26,082 nucleotides of DNA from JAFGIN01 sp050301235 (GCA_050301235.1 JBNKZD010000098.1:1-26082); one strand, 5' to 3'; counted from the stretch's first letter, positions 1-7,808 are shown. Program-made: numbers and translations. The notes: a model not told the origin generated them from the sequence alone.

Positions 1-91
1 ATGGGTTGAAGGTGAATTTAGTATGAAAAAAAGAAACATTTATGAAAAGGTACTCGTAAAGAAATCAACAAGAAGAAAGGCATATTTATGA
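1..91 (+). CDS. 3' end of an upstream gene (partial)
   Basis: The frame starting at base 2 is open from the window edge to a TGA at 89-91. It reads WVEGEFSMKKRN and then a Lys/Arg-rich tail ending in RRKAYL. Its stop overlaps the ATG of the next gene (ATGA at 88-91), a common arrangement for translational coupling in operons. An internal ATG at 23 preceded by GAAGGTG could instead start a 22-residue basic leader peptide. I favour the tail of a longer upstream protein because the frame has no stop before the window edge. No family can be assigned from about 29 residues. Confidence 0.45.
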   Translation, partial: WVEGEFSMKKRNIYEKVLVKKSTRRKAYL

Positions 92-759
92 ATAAAATAA
101 TCCTCATTATCTCCTGTGTACTATTATTAATACAATGTAGCGGAAAAATTTCTTTGCAGGAACAGACATTTATTGACCTAAAACACAAAAATCCTGCTAT
201 TCATGTTCCAACACCATTTGTGTATTGCACTTACCGGGGGAAATTATACCCGGAAGGTGCAAACCAGATAATAGGAAACATTCAGGATAAAATGGAAGAG
301 ATGTGTGCAAACGATATAAAAATTGATTTTATGAAATTTGGTAGTTCTGAAGAATATTCTCAATATGGTAATGTTCTTTATGATGTAATTGTTCAATTGG
401 AAAAAAGGAAAATGGCAGAGGTTAAAATTCCTCAGTATTTGAAAGATTTATCAAATAAATCACCGTACGATATGTGTGTTTTTGTTTTTAATATTGCTCA
501 TCCGCGCTCAAGAGCGCAGAATGCAGCACAATATATTGGCGCAGTTGGACTTGGAGTCACGATGGGACTCATTACCGGTTTTTCTCCAGTTATGCCACTG
601 GCTGTCAGCTCTAAACTTCATTTTATTATTTACTCAAAAAGCCAGGATGCGATAATATCATATGAGGATTCTGAAGATAAAGATGATCCAACAGTCAAAG
701 AAAATTGTGATGAAGAGGTTGACATGCTGTTTAGTAAATTTGTTGATGCAGGTAGATAA
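88..759 (+). CDS. Putative lipoprotein of unknown function
   Basis: This is a 223-residue protein with a short basic N-terminus and a hydrophobic stretch (residues 4-16) ending in LIQC. Cys17 could be the lipidated residue, although Gln just before the Cys is not typical of a lipobox and Cys10 is a less likely alternative. The start is supported by AAGAAAGG at 73-80, seven bases before the ATG. A second hydrophobic, Gly-rich stretch lies around residues 150-175 (QYIGAVGLGVTMGLITGF) and could be membrane-associated or a buried core. The C-terminus is acidic (SEDKDDP and EEVDM). It probably sits in the envelope and is likely co-transcribed with the gene ending at 91. I do not recognise the family. 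Confidence 0.7.
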   Translation: MNKIILIISCVLLLIQCSGKISLQEQTFIDLKHKNPAIHVPTPFVYCTYRGKLYPEGANQIIGNIQDKMEEMCANDIKIDFMKFGSSEEYSQYGNVLYDVIVQLEKRKMAEVKIPQYLKDLSNKSPYDMCVFVFNIAHPRSRAQNAAQYIGAVGLGVTMGLITGFSPVMPLAVSSKLHFIIYSKSQDAIISYEDSEDKDDPTVKENCDEEVDMLFSKFVDAGR

Positions 760-774
760 GTTGTATTTTGTTAA

Positions 775-800
775 CCACGAAACACACGAAATACACGAAA
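775..800 (+). repeat. CACGAAA short-unit repeat
   Basis: Three near-identical units built on CACGAAA (CCACGAAA, CACACGAAA, TACACGAAA) follow each other 15 bases after the lipoprotein stop. I know this kind of sequence as a dispersed intergenic repeat in many environmental bacteria, often next to small accessory genes. It has no spacer structure and is not a CRISPR. Confidence 0.6.
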
Positions 801-1040
801 AATGATTGAAAATATGATAATAGGGAAAGAATTCTCTTTACATAAGTCCGGTTGTTTCGAGTACACTCAAATTACTTGTGGAATCACAGGTCGATGCGCA
901 TTCTGCATTTTTATAATGTTTCTCCTCCAGGGAAATAAATTTTCATTATATCCATTTACTACAATAATTGGTAGCTCTACAAGCCAGTAAGTTGTAGATG
1001 GTAGGCAGTTTGTTGAAAAAAGAATCATTCAGTTTCAGAA

Positions 1041-1118
1041 GCCCCCTTTCTCAATAAGTGGAGAGAGGGCTGGGTGGTCACTGAGCTTGTCGAATGTGGA
1101 GAGAGGCGAACGCGAATT
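1041..1118 (+). repeat. GC-rich hairpin repeat, copy A, interrupted by a short palindrome
   Basis: GCCCCCTTTCTC, a short loop and AGTGGAGAGAGGGC (1041-1070) match the copy at 7809-7838. In the other copy this is followed directly by a GGAGAGAGGCGA-type sequence. Here an extra TGGTCACTGAGCTTGTCGAATG-type segment (about 1075-1097) lies between the two halves. The right end, GAGGCGAACGCGAATT (1103-1118), is a perfect 16-bp inverted match to 7885-7900. Confidence 0.7.
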
Positions 1119-1220
1119 CTGCAAAAATTGCAGTTTCACATTGAAAAGCTACACTTACAACAATAATTTTTCTTTAGCAACCGCCTTCACACGCTAAACC
1201 GCGTTAGTTCGGACGGAGGG

Positions 1221-1291
1221 TGCAATCCGTAACAGAGTGAGGATTGCAGTATTTTCTGACCCAGGTGTACTCACCGCAGGGCAGAAAATAC
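1221..1291 (+). repeat. Two consecutive perfect stem-loops in a probable dispersed element
   Basis: TGCAATCC (1221-1228) pairs perfectly with GGATTGCA (1241-1248). Immediately after it, GTATTTTCTG (1249-1258) pairs perfectly with CAGAAAATAC (1282-1291). The stems abut without a gap, which suggests a folded RNA or a DNA-level element rather than chance. There is no T-run after the second stem, so it is not an ordinary terminator. Confidence 0.55.
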
Positions 1292-1367
1292 CGGAACGAA
1301 GTGGAGCATGGAGGAGGAACGACCCGATAGGGGAACGCCCAAAAAATCAATATTCATTAAGGACTAT

Positions 1368-3131
1368 TCAATTCGCAAAATCCTCATCCTCCGGCATCGG
1401 AACATTTTTACCAGATGGAAACCGATACTCCTTTTTATTCACTTTGACAATATAAGCATTATCTGACTTAACAAGCTCAAAACGGTCCTGTGGCATTTTG
1501 TTTTTTACGTAATTTATAAGCGAGATCGCTTTTTCCAGCCCATCACCTCTGCCGAAATTGATTACTTCATCGGGTTGTGCCAGACGGAACGGTTCATCAT
1601 AGATTGACTCAGAGTCAAGGTCGTTGAGATAAGTGTATGTCTGATCGAGATCCAGCAGTGCCAGTTTAGTGAGCGTAACAGGGTTTCTTTCCAGAGCGGC
1701 TTTTAAAAAGGGGCGCCAGGCTATACTGCTGAGATCCCGGAATGCCGTAAACGCAAGATCAACCGTTACATTATTGTTTCGCATCGGTTTTAGTCGTTCG
1801 ATTACTTCATCTGCTGATGTAACCCCATCAAGGTCAATAATGGAGTCAGGGTTCCAGGTTTTATTTGTGCATGGTAAGCGGGGATTTATTTGAGAGAACG
1901 GTTTAAGGTCCCTGAGCACTTCATCTACTTTTTCACAATCATGGTGAAGGAATGCTTTCAGCTTATCAAGAGTTGCATTATTATCATCTATAGCACCATT
2001 ATGTTTGAAAAAGTTTTCGAGTTCACTCAGTAAGAGACGGTCGGGTAACGGATTAGGGTAGAACTCGTCCTCTTCGATCTCGTGAAGCAACTGGTTCTGA
2101 GTCGTGTCACCGACACGAGCTTTACTTGAATGTTCGTAATGAAATACCTTTTCCGATTCGATATATCGTGGTTTACCGCAGCAGTTATGGACAATCTGGA
2201 AACATTTCTGGAATTTTGAATTCTGTCTGAGGAAATTGGCAAGGATCTCATAGGTGATCGGCGTTTTACAGTACGAACGAAGATCATCCCGGAATTTTTT
2301 GTATGCTGACTGATTGATCGTTGCATTATCATATATCGTGTGAATGTAACCGCTTCGGTGCGAAACGATGGTGATTTTTTCATGCTCGATTGCCCTCCGC
2401 GCTTTTCCAGAAAGTTCGGTACCGTTGAACCACATGTTTTTAGTGACAATCCTTCGGTTGTTGGCAATGATCCCATTTCCAATATCAAAATATACCTGTG
2501 AATGCAGTGGCGTAGCGTAAAGATAGATATTATCAAGGGGGATATTGGCGACAACAAATGCTGCAGTCGCATACAGAGCTGCAAGTGAAACACACTCTCC
2601 GGCGCCGGTATCGTATCCCTGTTTATAACGGAATGCTTCCATTGCTTCAACAGTTTCCGTTTTCCAGTAAGGAATAATCTCAGATGTATATTTGTCCAGG
2701 CCGAAGTGCTTTCTTATGTCAATGTCAAAGTAGTACTTGTCCCCTTCATAGCCAAACAGTGCATTGCTTTCAGCAAGGATACTTTCGTTGATAAACGGAT
2801 TAAAACGGTTCAACTCCTGCTGCTTGGTGGTGAGGCCCCAGGTATCAAGGTCAAGATTGAAAGTGAAATGGTCCATGATATACTGTTTGAGTCGCTGCAT
2901 CCGTCGCTGAGCATTCTGTTTTTCGAGTTTGTCAAACCATTTGTCCTTTTTCCAGGTCCAGATCCGTTTTGACATCATATTTGCTAGAACAAGGGAATAC
3001 ATCAGTTCCGGGAAAATGAACACCTCCATATCGGAGAGTGTTACCGCAGAGGAGTACCGCTGGAGCGATTTTGGGTCATTTTTATCATACATATAGTAAT
3101 ATCTCCTGTTACCGACACGTAGTTGTGTCAT
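1368..3131 (-). CDS. Transglutaminase-like protein of unknown role
   Basis: The protein has 587 residues from the ATG at 3131. The centre matches the transglutaminase / papain-like core: GAGECVSLAALYATA places a nucleophile at Cys180 at a helix start, PLHSQVYFDIGNG gives His210, and Asp216 follows six residues later, making a plausible Cys-His-Asp triad. I see no signal peptide or membrane helix, so it is probably cytoplasmic. The C-terminal half (from about 340) is charged, contains HNCCGKPRY and matches no domain I know. An in-frame TTG at 3197 would add 22 residues, but that stretch runs through a repeat arm and an AT-rich promoter-like sequence, so I prefer the ATG, although it lacks a clear ribosome site. 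It is divergent from the activase gene. Substrate and role are unknown; the triad could serve proteolysis, deamidation or cross-linking. Confidence 0.7.
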   Translation of the reverse strand: MTQLRVGNRRYYYMYDKNDPKSLQRYSSAVTLSDMEVFIFPELMYSLVLANMMSKRIWTWKKDKWFDKLEKQNAQRRMQRLKQYIMDHFTFNLDLDTWGLTTKQQELNRFNPFINESILAESNALFGYEGDKYYFDIDIRKHFGLDKYTSEIIPYWKTETVEAMEAFRYKQGYDTGAGECVSLAALYATAAFVVANIPLDNIYLYATPLHSQVYFDIGNGIIANNRRIVTKNMWFNGTELSGKARRAIEHEKITIVSHRSGYIHTIYDNATINQSAYKKFRDDLRSYCKTPITYEILANFLRQNSKFQKCFQIVHNCCGKPRYIESEKVFHYEHSSKARVGDTTQNQLLHEIEEDEFYPNPLPDRLLLSELENFFKHNGAIDDNNATLDKLKAFLHHDCEKVDEVLRDLKPFSQINPRLPCTNKTWNPDSIIDLDGVTSADEVIERLKPMRNNNVTVDLAFTAFRDLSSIAWRPFLKAALERNPVTLTKLALLDLDQTYTYLNDLDSESIYDEPFRLAQPDEVINFGRGDGLEKAISLINYVKNKMPQDRFELVKSDNAYIVKVNKKEYRFPSGKNVPMPEDEDFAN

Positions 3132-3147
3132 CTTTTCTATTGAATAT

Positions 3148-3153
3148 ATTATA
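3148..3153 (-). promoter_or_regulatory. Possible -10 box for the transglutaminase-like gene
   Basis: On the minus strand the sequence reads TATAAT, a perfect -10 consensus, 16 bases before the preferred ATG. No good -35 is found 16-18 bases upstream. If used, it gives a very short leader and argues against the upstream TTG start. Confidence 0.25.
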
Positions 3154-3184
3154 TTCGTTTTCGGTTGAAAATTAGTGATTTGTT

Positions 3185-3294
3185 GAGGTAATTGCAAAAC
3201 TCGTCACCAGCACCCTTCGACTCCGCTCAGGGTACGTTTTTGAGACCGTTTGTCGAGCGGAGTCGAGACAAACGTAGGGTTTTACAATTACCTC
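3185..3294. repeat. Nested inverted repeat between divergent genes
   Basis: Outer arms: GAGGTAATTGCAAAAC (3185-3200) and GTTTTACAATTACCTC (3279-3294), 16 bp with one mismatch. Inner arms: CGACTCCGCTC (3218-3228) and GAGCGGAGTCG (3255-3265), perfect over 11 bp. The inner sequence CCTTCGACTCCGCTCAGG is a well-known dispersed repeat of many bacterial genomes. The whole unit looks like a palindromic mobile-repeat insertion. The left arm overlaps the alternative TTG start at 3197. Confidence 0.75.
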
Positions 3295-3310
3295 TTGCTC
3301 TTAATATAAT
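3281..3310 (+). promoter_or_regulatory. Probable sigma-70-type promoter of the activase gene
   Basis: TTTACA (3281-3286, five of six bases of the -35 consensus) and TATAAT (3305-3310, perfect -10) are separated by 18 bases and point toward the activase, with a leader of about 85 bases. The -35 box lies inside the right arm of the nested inverted repeat, so the repeat appears to supply half of the promoter. Confidence 0.45.
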
Positions 3311-3403
3311 TCCCGAGAACCGGTACAAAACTAATGAAACAGAGGGGTGTACCGATGTCCACTGTTCTCGCTTAGATGGTAAATTAATCAGAAAGAAGCA
3401 AAA

Positions 3404-6400
3404 ATGAGAAAAACTGCTGGTATCTGTATTGGCTCGACAACTGTTCAGGCGGTCGTTGTTTCTCAAAACGATAATCAGACTGAGGTAGTATCCACATCCA
3501 GGTCGCTTCATGATGGAACTCCGGAGAAGGTTGTAAAAGAGTTATTCGGGCAGTTCCGTGATGAGAATATCACTAGTGTTGTGGTTACCGGCCGCACATT
3601 CAGGAAAAATATCCAGCTGACATCGATTTCTGAACCACTTGCCATCGAATGTGCGCTCAGACAATCCTATCCGCAGGGAGATTTCCCCGGAATCATAATC
3701 AGCTCGGGTGGAGAGACGCTGATTGCGTATTCAATCGGAAAAAACGGTGGAATTACTTCGGTTCATTCCGGCAACAAGTGTGCATCGGGGACCGGCGAGT
3801 TTTTTCTCCAGCAGATCAGACGAATGGGGCTTGAACTTGATGATGCTATTGCGCTGGCACAGGGGGGTGTTCCTCACCGTATTGCCGGACGATGCAGCGT
3901 GTTCTGTAAGAGTGACTGCACCCATGCATTGAATAAGGGTGAGAGTCGGGCTAATATTGTTGCCGGTCTTTGCCTTATGATGGCTGATAAAGTGAGTGAT
4001 CTTGTGAAAAAACTGAATGTCGATTCGGCTGCATTCATCGGGGGCGGATCATTGAACACTGCTGTCAATGCGATTCTGTCTGAGCGGTTTGAACGCTTTG
4101 ATATTCCACAATATTCATCATGTTTTGAAGCATATGGTGCGGCATTGTATGCACTTGAGAATGAATGTGTTGCACTTGGTATGGATGATGATGAACTGAT
4201 TAAAATTGAGCACACCTCTTTTGGGCAGCATCTGCCATTGCGAAATGCGTTGCATCTTGTCGAATTCCGGGAGCAGGCGCACAGTACTGTCAGAGAGGGT
4301 GACCGGTGTGTTGTCGGGCTTGATGTCGGTTCGACAACAACGAAAGCTATACTGATGCGGGCAGGTGATGCATCGATTCTGGGATCGGTATATTTACGTA
4401 CGAATGGTGATCCGGTGGAGGCATCACGGCAATGTTATAAAGAGTTATTACGACAGACGGGGAGTGTCAATTACGTTGTGGCTGGTCTCGGGGTGACCGG
4501 GTCCGGAAGGCAGATCGCGGGACTTCATGCGTTAAGTAATTGTGTTGTCAATGAAATTGTGGCTCATGCAACTGCTGCGGTGTATTTCGACAAGGAAGTA
4601 GATACCATTTTTGAGATTGGCGGCCAGGATGCTAAATATACGCTGCTGACATCGGGGATCCCTTCCGATTATGCGATGAATGAGGCTTGCAGTGCCGGTA
4701 CCGGATCGTTTCTGGAGGAAGCTGCCCGCGAATCATTGAATATCACTACTGAGCAGATCGGTGAGTGTGCATTGCGGGGTGATAATCCGCCTGACTTTAC
4801 CGATCAGTGTGCCGCATTTATTTCAAGCGATATTAAACTTGCCGGTCAGGAAGGTATCCAAAAGGATGATATTCTTGCCGGACTGGTATACTCGATCTGT
4901 ATGAACTACCTTAACAGAGTTAAGGGGTCGAGGGCAGTCGGAAAGAAAATTTTCATGCAGGGTGGGGTGTGTTATAACAAGGCGGTGCCAGTTGCAATGG
5001 CTGCACTGATGAATGCAAAAGTGATTGTACCACCCGATCCAGGGCTCATGGGTGCCTTTGGTGTGGCACTTGAGACGGTCAACAGGCTCGAATCCGGATT
5101 GATTACAGAGGAACAATTTGATCTTAAAACACTCTCTCTTCGTGAAGCGGTCGGTAACGGGACGTTCAGGTGCAATGGCGGGGGAAGATGCGATCGTGGT
5201 TGTGAAATTAAAAGATTGAAAATCGATAACAAAAATTATCTTTTTGGCGGGATCTGTAACAGGTTTTATAACCTGCGGCTGAAAAAGTCAGTGGTGACAG
5301 AGAAGTTTGATCTCGTAGCGCTGCGTCAAAAACTGCTGTTTGAAAAGTATGGTGTAAAGCCGGTAGTTGGAGATACGCTGCCCGACAAGCCTGCGAAGAC
5401 AGTGGGATTGATGAACTCTTTTATTATGCATTCGCTGTATCCTTTGTATTCAAATTTTTTCAGTCTGATGGGATTTACTATTGTCTTCGGAGATACGATC
5501 GATCAGGAGGGGATTTCCCGCAAAGAGTCGGAGTTCTGTCTTCCGGCAGAGATCGCTCACGGAAGTTTTTACACACTTCTAAAAAAGAACCCTGATTATA
5601 TCTTTTTGCCACAAGTGATGCAGATACCCGTTCCTAATGTACAAACCTACAGCCGGTTATGTGTGTTTGTGCAAGGTGAACCATATTATCTGAAAACAAC
5701 TTTCCGTGAGGATCTGGAACAATCTCCCGTCAATATTATCAGTCCGGTGATAAAACGTATGGAGAACGGCTATGAAGCAGCACTTGATACAATGATCGAT
5801 ATGGCACGGTCGATGGGGGTAGCTGAAAGTGTTGCCCGCAATGCGTATCTTCAGGCCTGTTCCCGTCAGAGGGAGTTTGAAAAAGAGTGTATCGATACCG
5901 GCAAAAAAGTGATCGAGTATCTCGAAGCCAATGATGATATTTTTGGTATTGTACTTTTTGGCAGACCTTATAATTCCTTTACCCGCGATGCAAACATGGG
6001 GATCCCGGATAAGACTGCATCACGCGGCTATTTTATAATTCCTCATGATATGTTGCCGTCATCGATGGAGAGTGTGGATTATAAAATGTTCTGGGCTAAC
6101 GGTCAGAAAATAATGAAAAGTGCCTCTTATGTTGCAACGAGGAAGAACCTGTTTGGATTTTACATTACCAACTTTTCGTGTGGACCGGATTCATTTCTGC
6201 TGAATTTTTTCAGACGTGAAATGGGAGCGAAACCATCACTGACACTGGAGCTTGACCAACACACAGCTGACGCCGGTATAGACACTCGTATTGAAGCTGC
6301 GCTGGATATTATGACAGCGTATTATCGGGAGCAAAGAAAACCTGCGCAGAAAAAGTTCAGGAAAACGGAAGTGGTGTATGGAAAAAAGATTGAAATTATA

Positions 6401-7732
6401 GATTCCGATGGCAGGCGTTTGCCCTTGAGGCACAAAGATATTGAAATGGTATTTCCATCAATGGGTAAAAGGAATACTACAGCTGTTGCAGCAATTTACA
6501 GAGCAAATGGGATCAACGCGGTTGCACTTCCGATTTCTGACAGGGAAGTTCTTCTGACGGGGAGAAAATCCACTACATGCAAAGAGTGCCTTCCCTATAT
6601 TTTGACAACAGGTGCTTTCTTAAATCATATAAGGAAAAGAAAAGAGGAAAATAAAGTAAGTCTGTTTTTTCTCCCAACAGGTGGTGGCCCTTGCAGGTTG
6701 GGTCAGTATTGTCGTGCTCTTGATCACCTTATCGAAAAAGAACAAATAAAAAATGTCGCCGTGTTTGTATTAACGGATGAGAATGGTTATGCGGGTCTGG
6801 GAAGCAGTACCTTATTACGAGCCTGGCAGGCAATTGTCACGGGAGATGTTTTTGAGCATATCCGGAGTACTGTTGCTGTTGCAGCTGAGAATCCGCAGGA
6901 TGCCCTTAAAAAGGTTGAAGAGGTATGGAATGATCTATTGCTTCACTTTGAAGGAAAATATTCTATGCGCTATTCTTCATTTCTGTCAAATTGCGCACAG
7001 AAATTATCGACAATTCGATTGAAAAAACCTCATAAAGATATTCCTACGGTTTCGCTGATTGGTGAAATCTACGTCCGTCAGGATGAATTTTCGCGAAAGA
7101 ATATTGTTGATTATCTGGAAAAAGAAGGTATTCGAGTGCGAATAGCTCCGGTAAGCGAGTACCTCTGTTACAGTAATTTCGTTGTAAATACCGGCCTGGG
7201 CGAAAGAGAATTTTCCTTCAAGGAAAAAATCAAGATGCGATTGACAGCAGAGGTTCAGCAGTGGTGGGAGACAAGAATAAAATCGATACTTGGCAACAGC
7301 GGGTTGTATCATCCGGAAAACATCGAGGTTGAAAAAACGATACACAGCGCGGAGCATCTGATCGACCAGAATTTCAGGGGTGAAACAATCCTGACTGTCG
7401 GACTGGGAGTTCGCGAAATACTACACGATTGCTGTGGTGTTATATCAATAGGACCATTTGGTTGCATGCCATCAAGGATGGCAGAGGCAATTCTCAAGAA
7501 GGAGTTGACCATTGAGGGTAAACTCCGTGCCGGCAGCAGCCCTGAAGAGCTTGCGGTATTTGATGGTATCAATAAGTTGCCCTTTTTAGCAATCGAAACA
7601 GATGGATCTCCGTTTCCGCAGTTAGTTGAGGCAAATATGGAAGCGTTTGTCATTCAGGCAAAGCGGGTCCATGAGCTGATGTTGGAAGCGCGACAGAAGA
7701 GATTTAGAAAACGGAATGTTTTGAAAGCGTGA
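3404..7732 (+). CDS. 2-hydroxyacyl-CoA dehydratase activase fusion (BadF/HgdC family, DUF2229)
   Basis: This 1442-residue protein has two ASKHA-type ATPase modules (about 1-260 and 300-560; GSTTVQA at 10-16, GSTTTKA at 309-315). In HgdC, two cysteines per subunit hold one [4Fe-4S] cluster across a homodimer. Both modules here keep both positions: Cys126 (CASGTGEF) and Cys164, then Cys429 (CSAGTGSF) and Cys469. Module 1 adds Cys168 and Cys172. A Cys cluster follows (590, 596, 600, 618), then a DUF2229 region (about 655-880, ESEFCLPAEIAHG), then an HgdB-like C-terminal part with Cys1059, Cys1062, Cys1097 and Cys1103. The family injects electrons, driven by ATP, into dehydratases or related Fe-S enzymes. 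No dehydratase subunits lie nearby, so the partner is unknown. The start is an ATG after AGAAAGAAG. The protein is cytoplasmic, and its length is normal for the fused class. Confidence 0.88.
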   Translation: MRKTAGICIGSTTVQAVVVSQNDNQTEVVSTSRSLHDGTPEKVVKELFGQFRDENITSVVVTGRTFRKNIQLTSISEPLAIECALRQSYPQGDFPGIIISSGGETLIAYSIGKNGGITSVHSGNKCASGTGEFFLQQIRRMGLELDDAIALAQGGVPHRIAGRCSVFCKSDCTHALNKGESRANIVAGLCLMMADKVSDLVKKLNVDSAAFIGGGSLNTAVNAILSERFERFDIPQYSSCFEAYGAALYALENECVALGMDDDELIKIEHTSFGQHLPLRNALHLVEFREQAHSTVREGDRCVVGLDVGSTTTKAILMRAGDASILGSVYLRTNGDPVEASRQCYKELLRQTGSVNYVVAGLGVTGSGRQIAGLHALSNCVVNEIVAHATAAVYFDKEVDTIFEIGGQDAKYTLLTSGIPSDYAMNEACSAGTGSFLEEAARESLNITTEQIGECALRGDNPPDFTDQCAAFISSDIKLAGQEGIQKDDILAGLVYSICMNYLNRVKGSRAVGKKIFMQGGVCYNKAVPVAMAALMNAKVIVPPDPGLMGAFGVALETVNRLESGLITEEQFDLKTLSLREAVGNGTFRCNGGGRCDRGCEIKRLKIDNKNYLFGGICNRFYNLRLKKSVVTEKFDLVALRQKLLFEKYGVKPVVGDTLPDKPAKTVGLMNSFIMHSLYPLYSNFFSLMGFTIVFGDTIDQEGISRKESEFCLPAEIAHGSFYTLLKKNPDYIFLPQVMQIPVPNVQTYSRLCVFVQGEPYYLKTTFREDLEQSPVNIISPVIKRMENGYEAALDTMIDMARSMGVAESVARNAYLQACSRQREFEKECIDTGKKVIEYLEANDDIFGIVLFGRPYNSFTRDANMGIPDKTASRGYFIIPHDMLPSSMESVDYKMFWANGQKIMKSASYVATRKNLFGFYITNFSCGPDSFLLNFFRREMGAKPSLTLELDQHTADAGIDTRIEAALDIMTAYYREQRKPAQKKFRKTEVVYGKKIEIIDSDGRRLPLRHKDIEMVFPSMGKRNTTAVAAIYRANGINAVALPISDREVLLTGRKSTTCKECLPYILTTGAFLNHIRKRKEENKVSLFFLPTGGGPCRLGQYCRALDHLIEKEQIKNVAVFVLTDENGYAGLGSSTLLRAWQAIVTGDVFEHIRSTVAVAAENPQDALKKVEEVWNDLLLHFEGKYSMRYSSFLSNCAQKLSTIRLKKPHKDIPTVSLIGEIYVRQDEFSRKNIVDYLEKEGIRVRIAPVSEYLCYSNFVVNTGLGEREFSFKEKIKMRLTAEVQQWWETRIKSILGNSGLYHPENIEVEKTIHSAEHLIDQNFRGETILTVGLGVREILHDCCGVISIGPFGCMPSRMAEAILKKELTIEGKLRAGSSPEELAVFDGINKLPFLAIETDGSPFPQLVEANMEAFVIQAKRVHELMLEARQKRFRKRNVLKA

Positions 7733-7757
7733 GATGCGTTCGCCTCACCCCCTTGGT

Positions 7758-7787
7758 CCCCCTCTCCATTAGTGAATGGAGAGGGGG
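7758..7787 (+). repeat. Perfect 13-bp hairpin of the GC-rich repeat family
   Basis: CCCCCTCTCCATT (7758-7770), a four-base loop and AATGGAGAGGGGG (7775-7787) form a perfect stem. It starts 26 bases after the activase stop. No T-run follows on either strand, so termination would have to be of an unusual kind; it is better read as a dispersed repeat. Confidence 0.7.
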
Positions 7788-7808
7788 AAAGAAAAGACAA
7801 ATGAAATA

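Larger units (their letters stand above)
760..1367. other. 608-bp intergenic region made largely of dispersed repeats
   Basis: No convincing gene lies here. From left to right it holds CACGAAA-type units (775-800), a short open stretch starting at 802 that may be a decayed gene start, a GC-rich hairpin repeat interrupted by a short palindrome (1041-1118), and a structured segment with two perfect stem-loops (1221-1291). The stretch from about 1292 to 1340 is purine-rich (GTGGAGCATGGAGGAGGAA) and looks like a continuation of the same dispersed element. The genes on both sides converge on this region. Confidence 0.6.

Noticed and set aside
775..800. Possible CRISPR-like array
   Set aside because: The units are 7-9 bases and directly adjacent, with no spacers and no cas genes.
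802..990. 62-residue open frame on the plus strand
   Set aside because: It has no ribosome site, lies in repeat-rich DNA and has odd composition; at most its first 17 residues may be a gene remnant.
1237..1455. 72-residue open frame on the plus strand
   Set aside because: It runs through the stem-loop element and into the 3' end of the transglutaminase-like gene on the other strand.
2027..2650. 207-residue open frame on the minus strand
   Set aside because: It lies wholly inside the transglutaminase-like gene in another frame, and its composition is unlike a real protein.
3132..3197. 22-residue N-terminal extension of the transglutaminase-like protein from a TTG
   Set aside because: The extension overlaps an inverted-repeat arm and a TATAAT sequence and has no ribosome site; the ATG at 3131 is preferred.
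7758..7787. Terminator for the activase gene
   Set aside because: The stem is perfect but no T-run follows on either strand, and the same family recurs nearby, so it is classed as a repeat.
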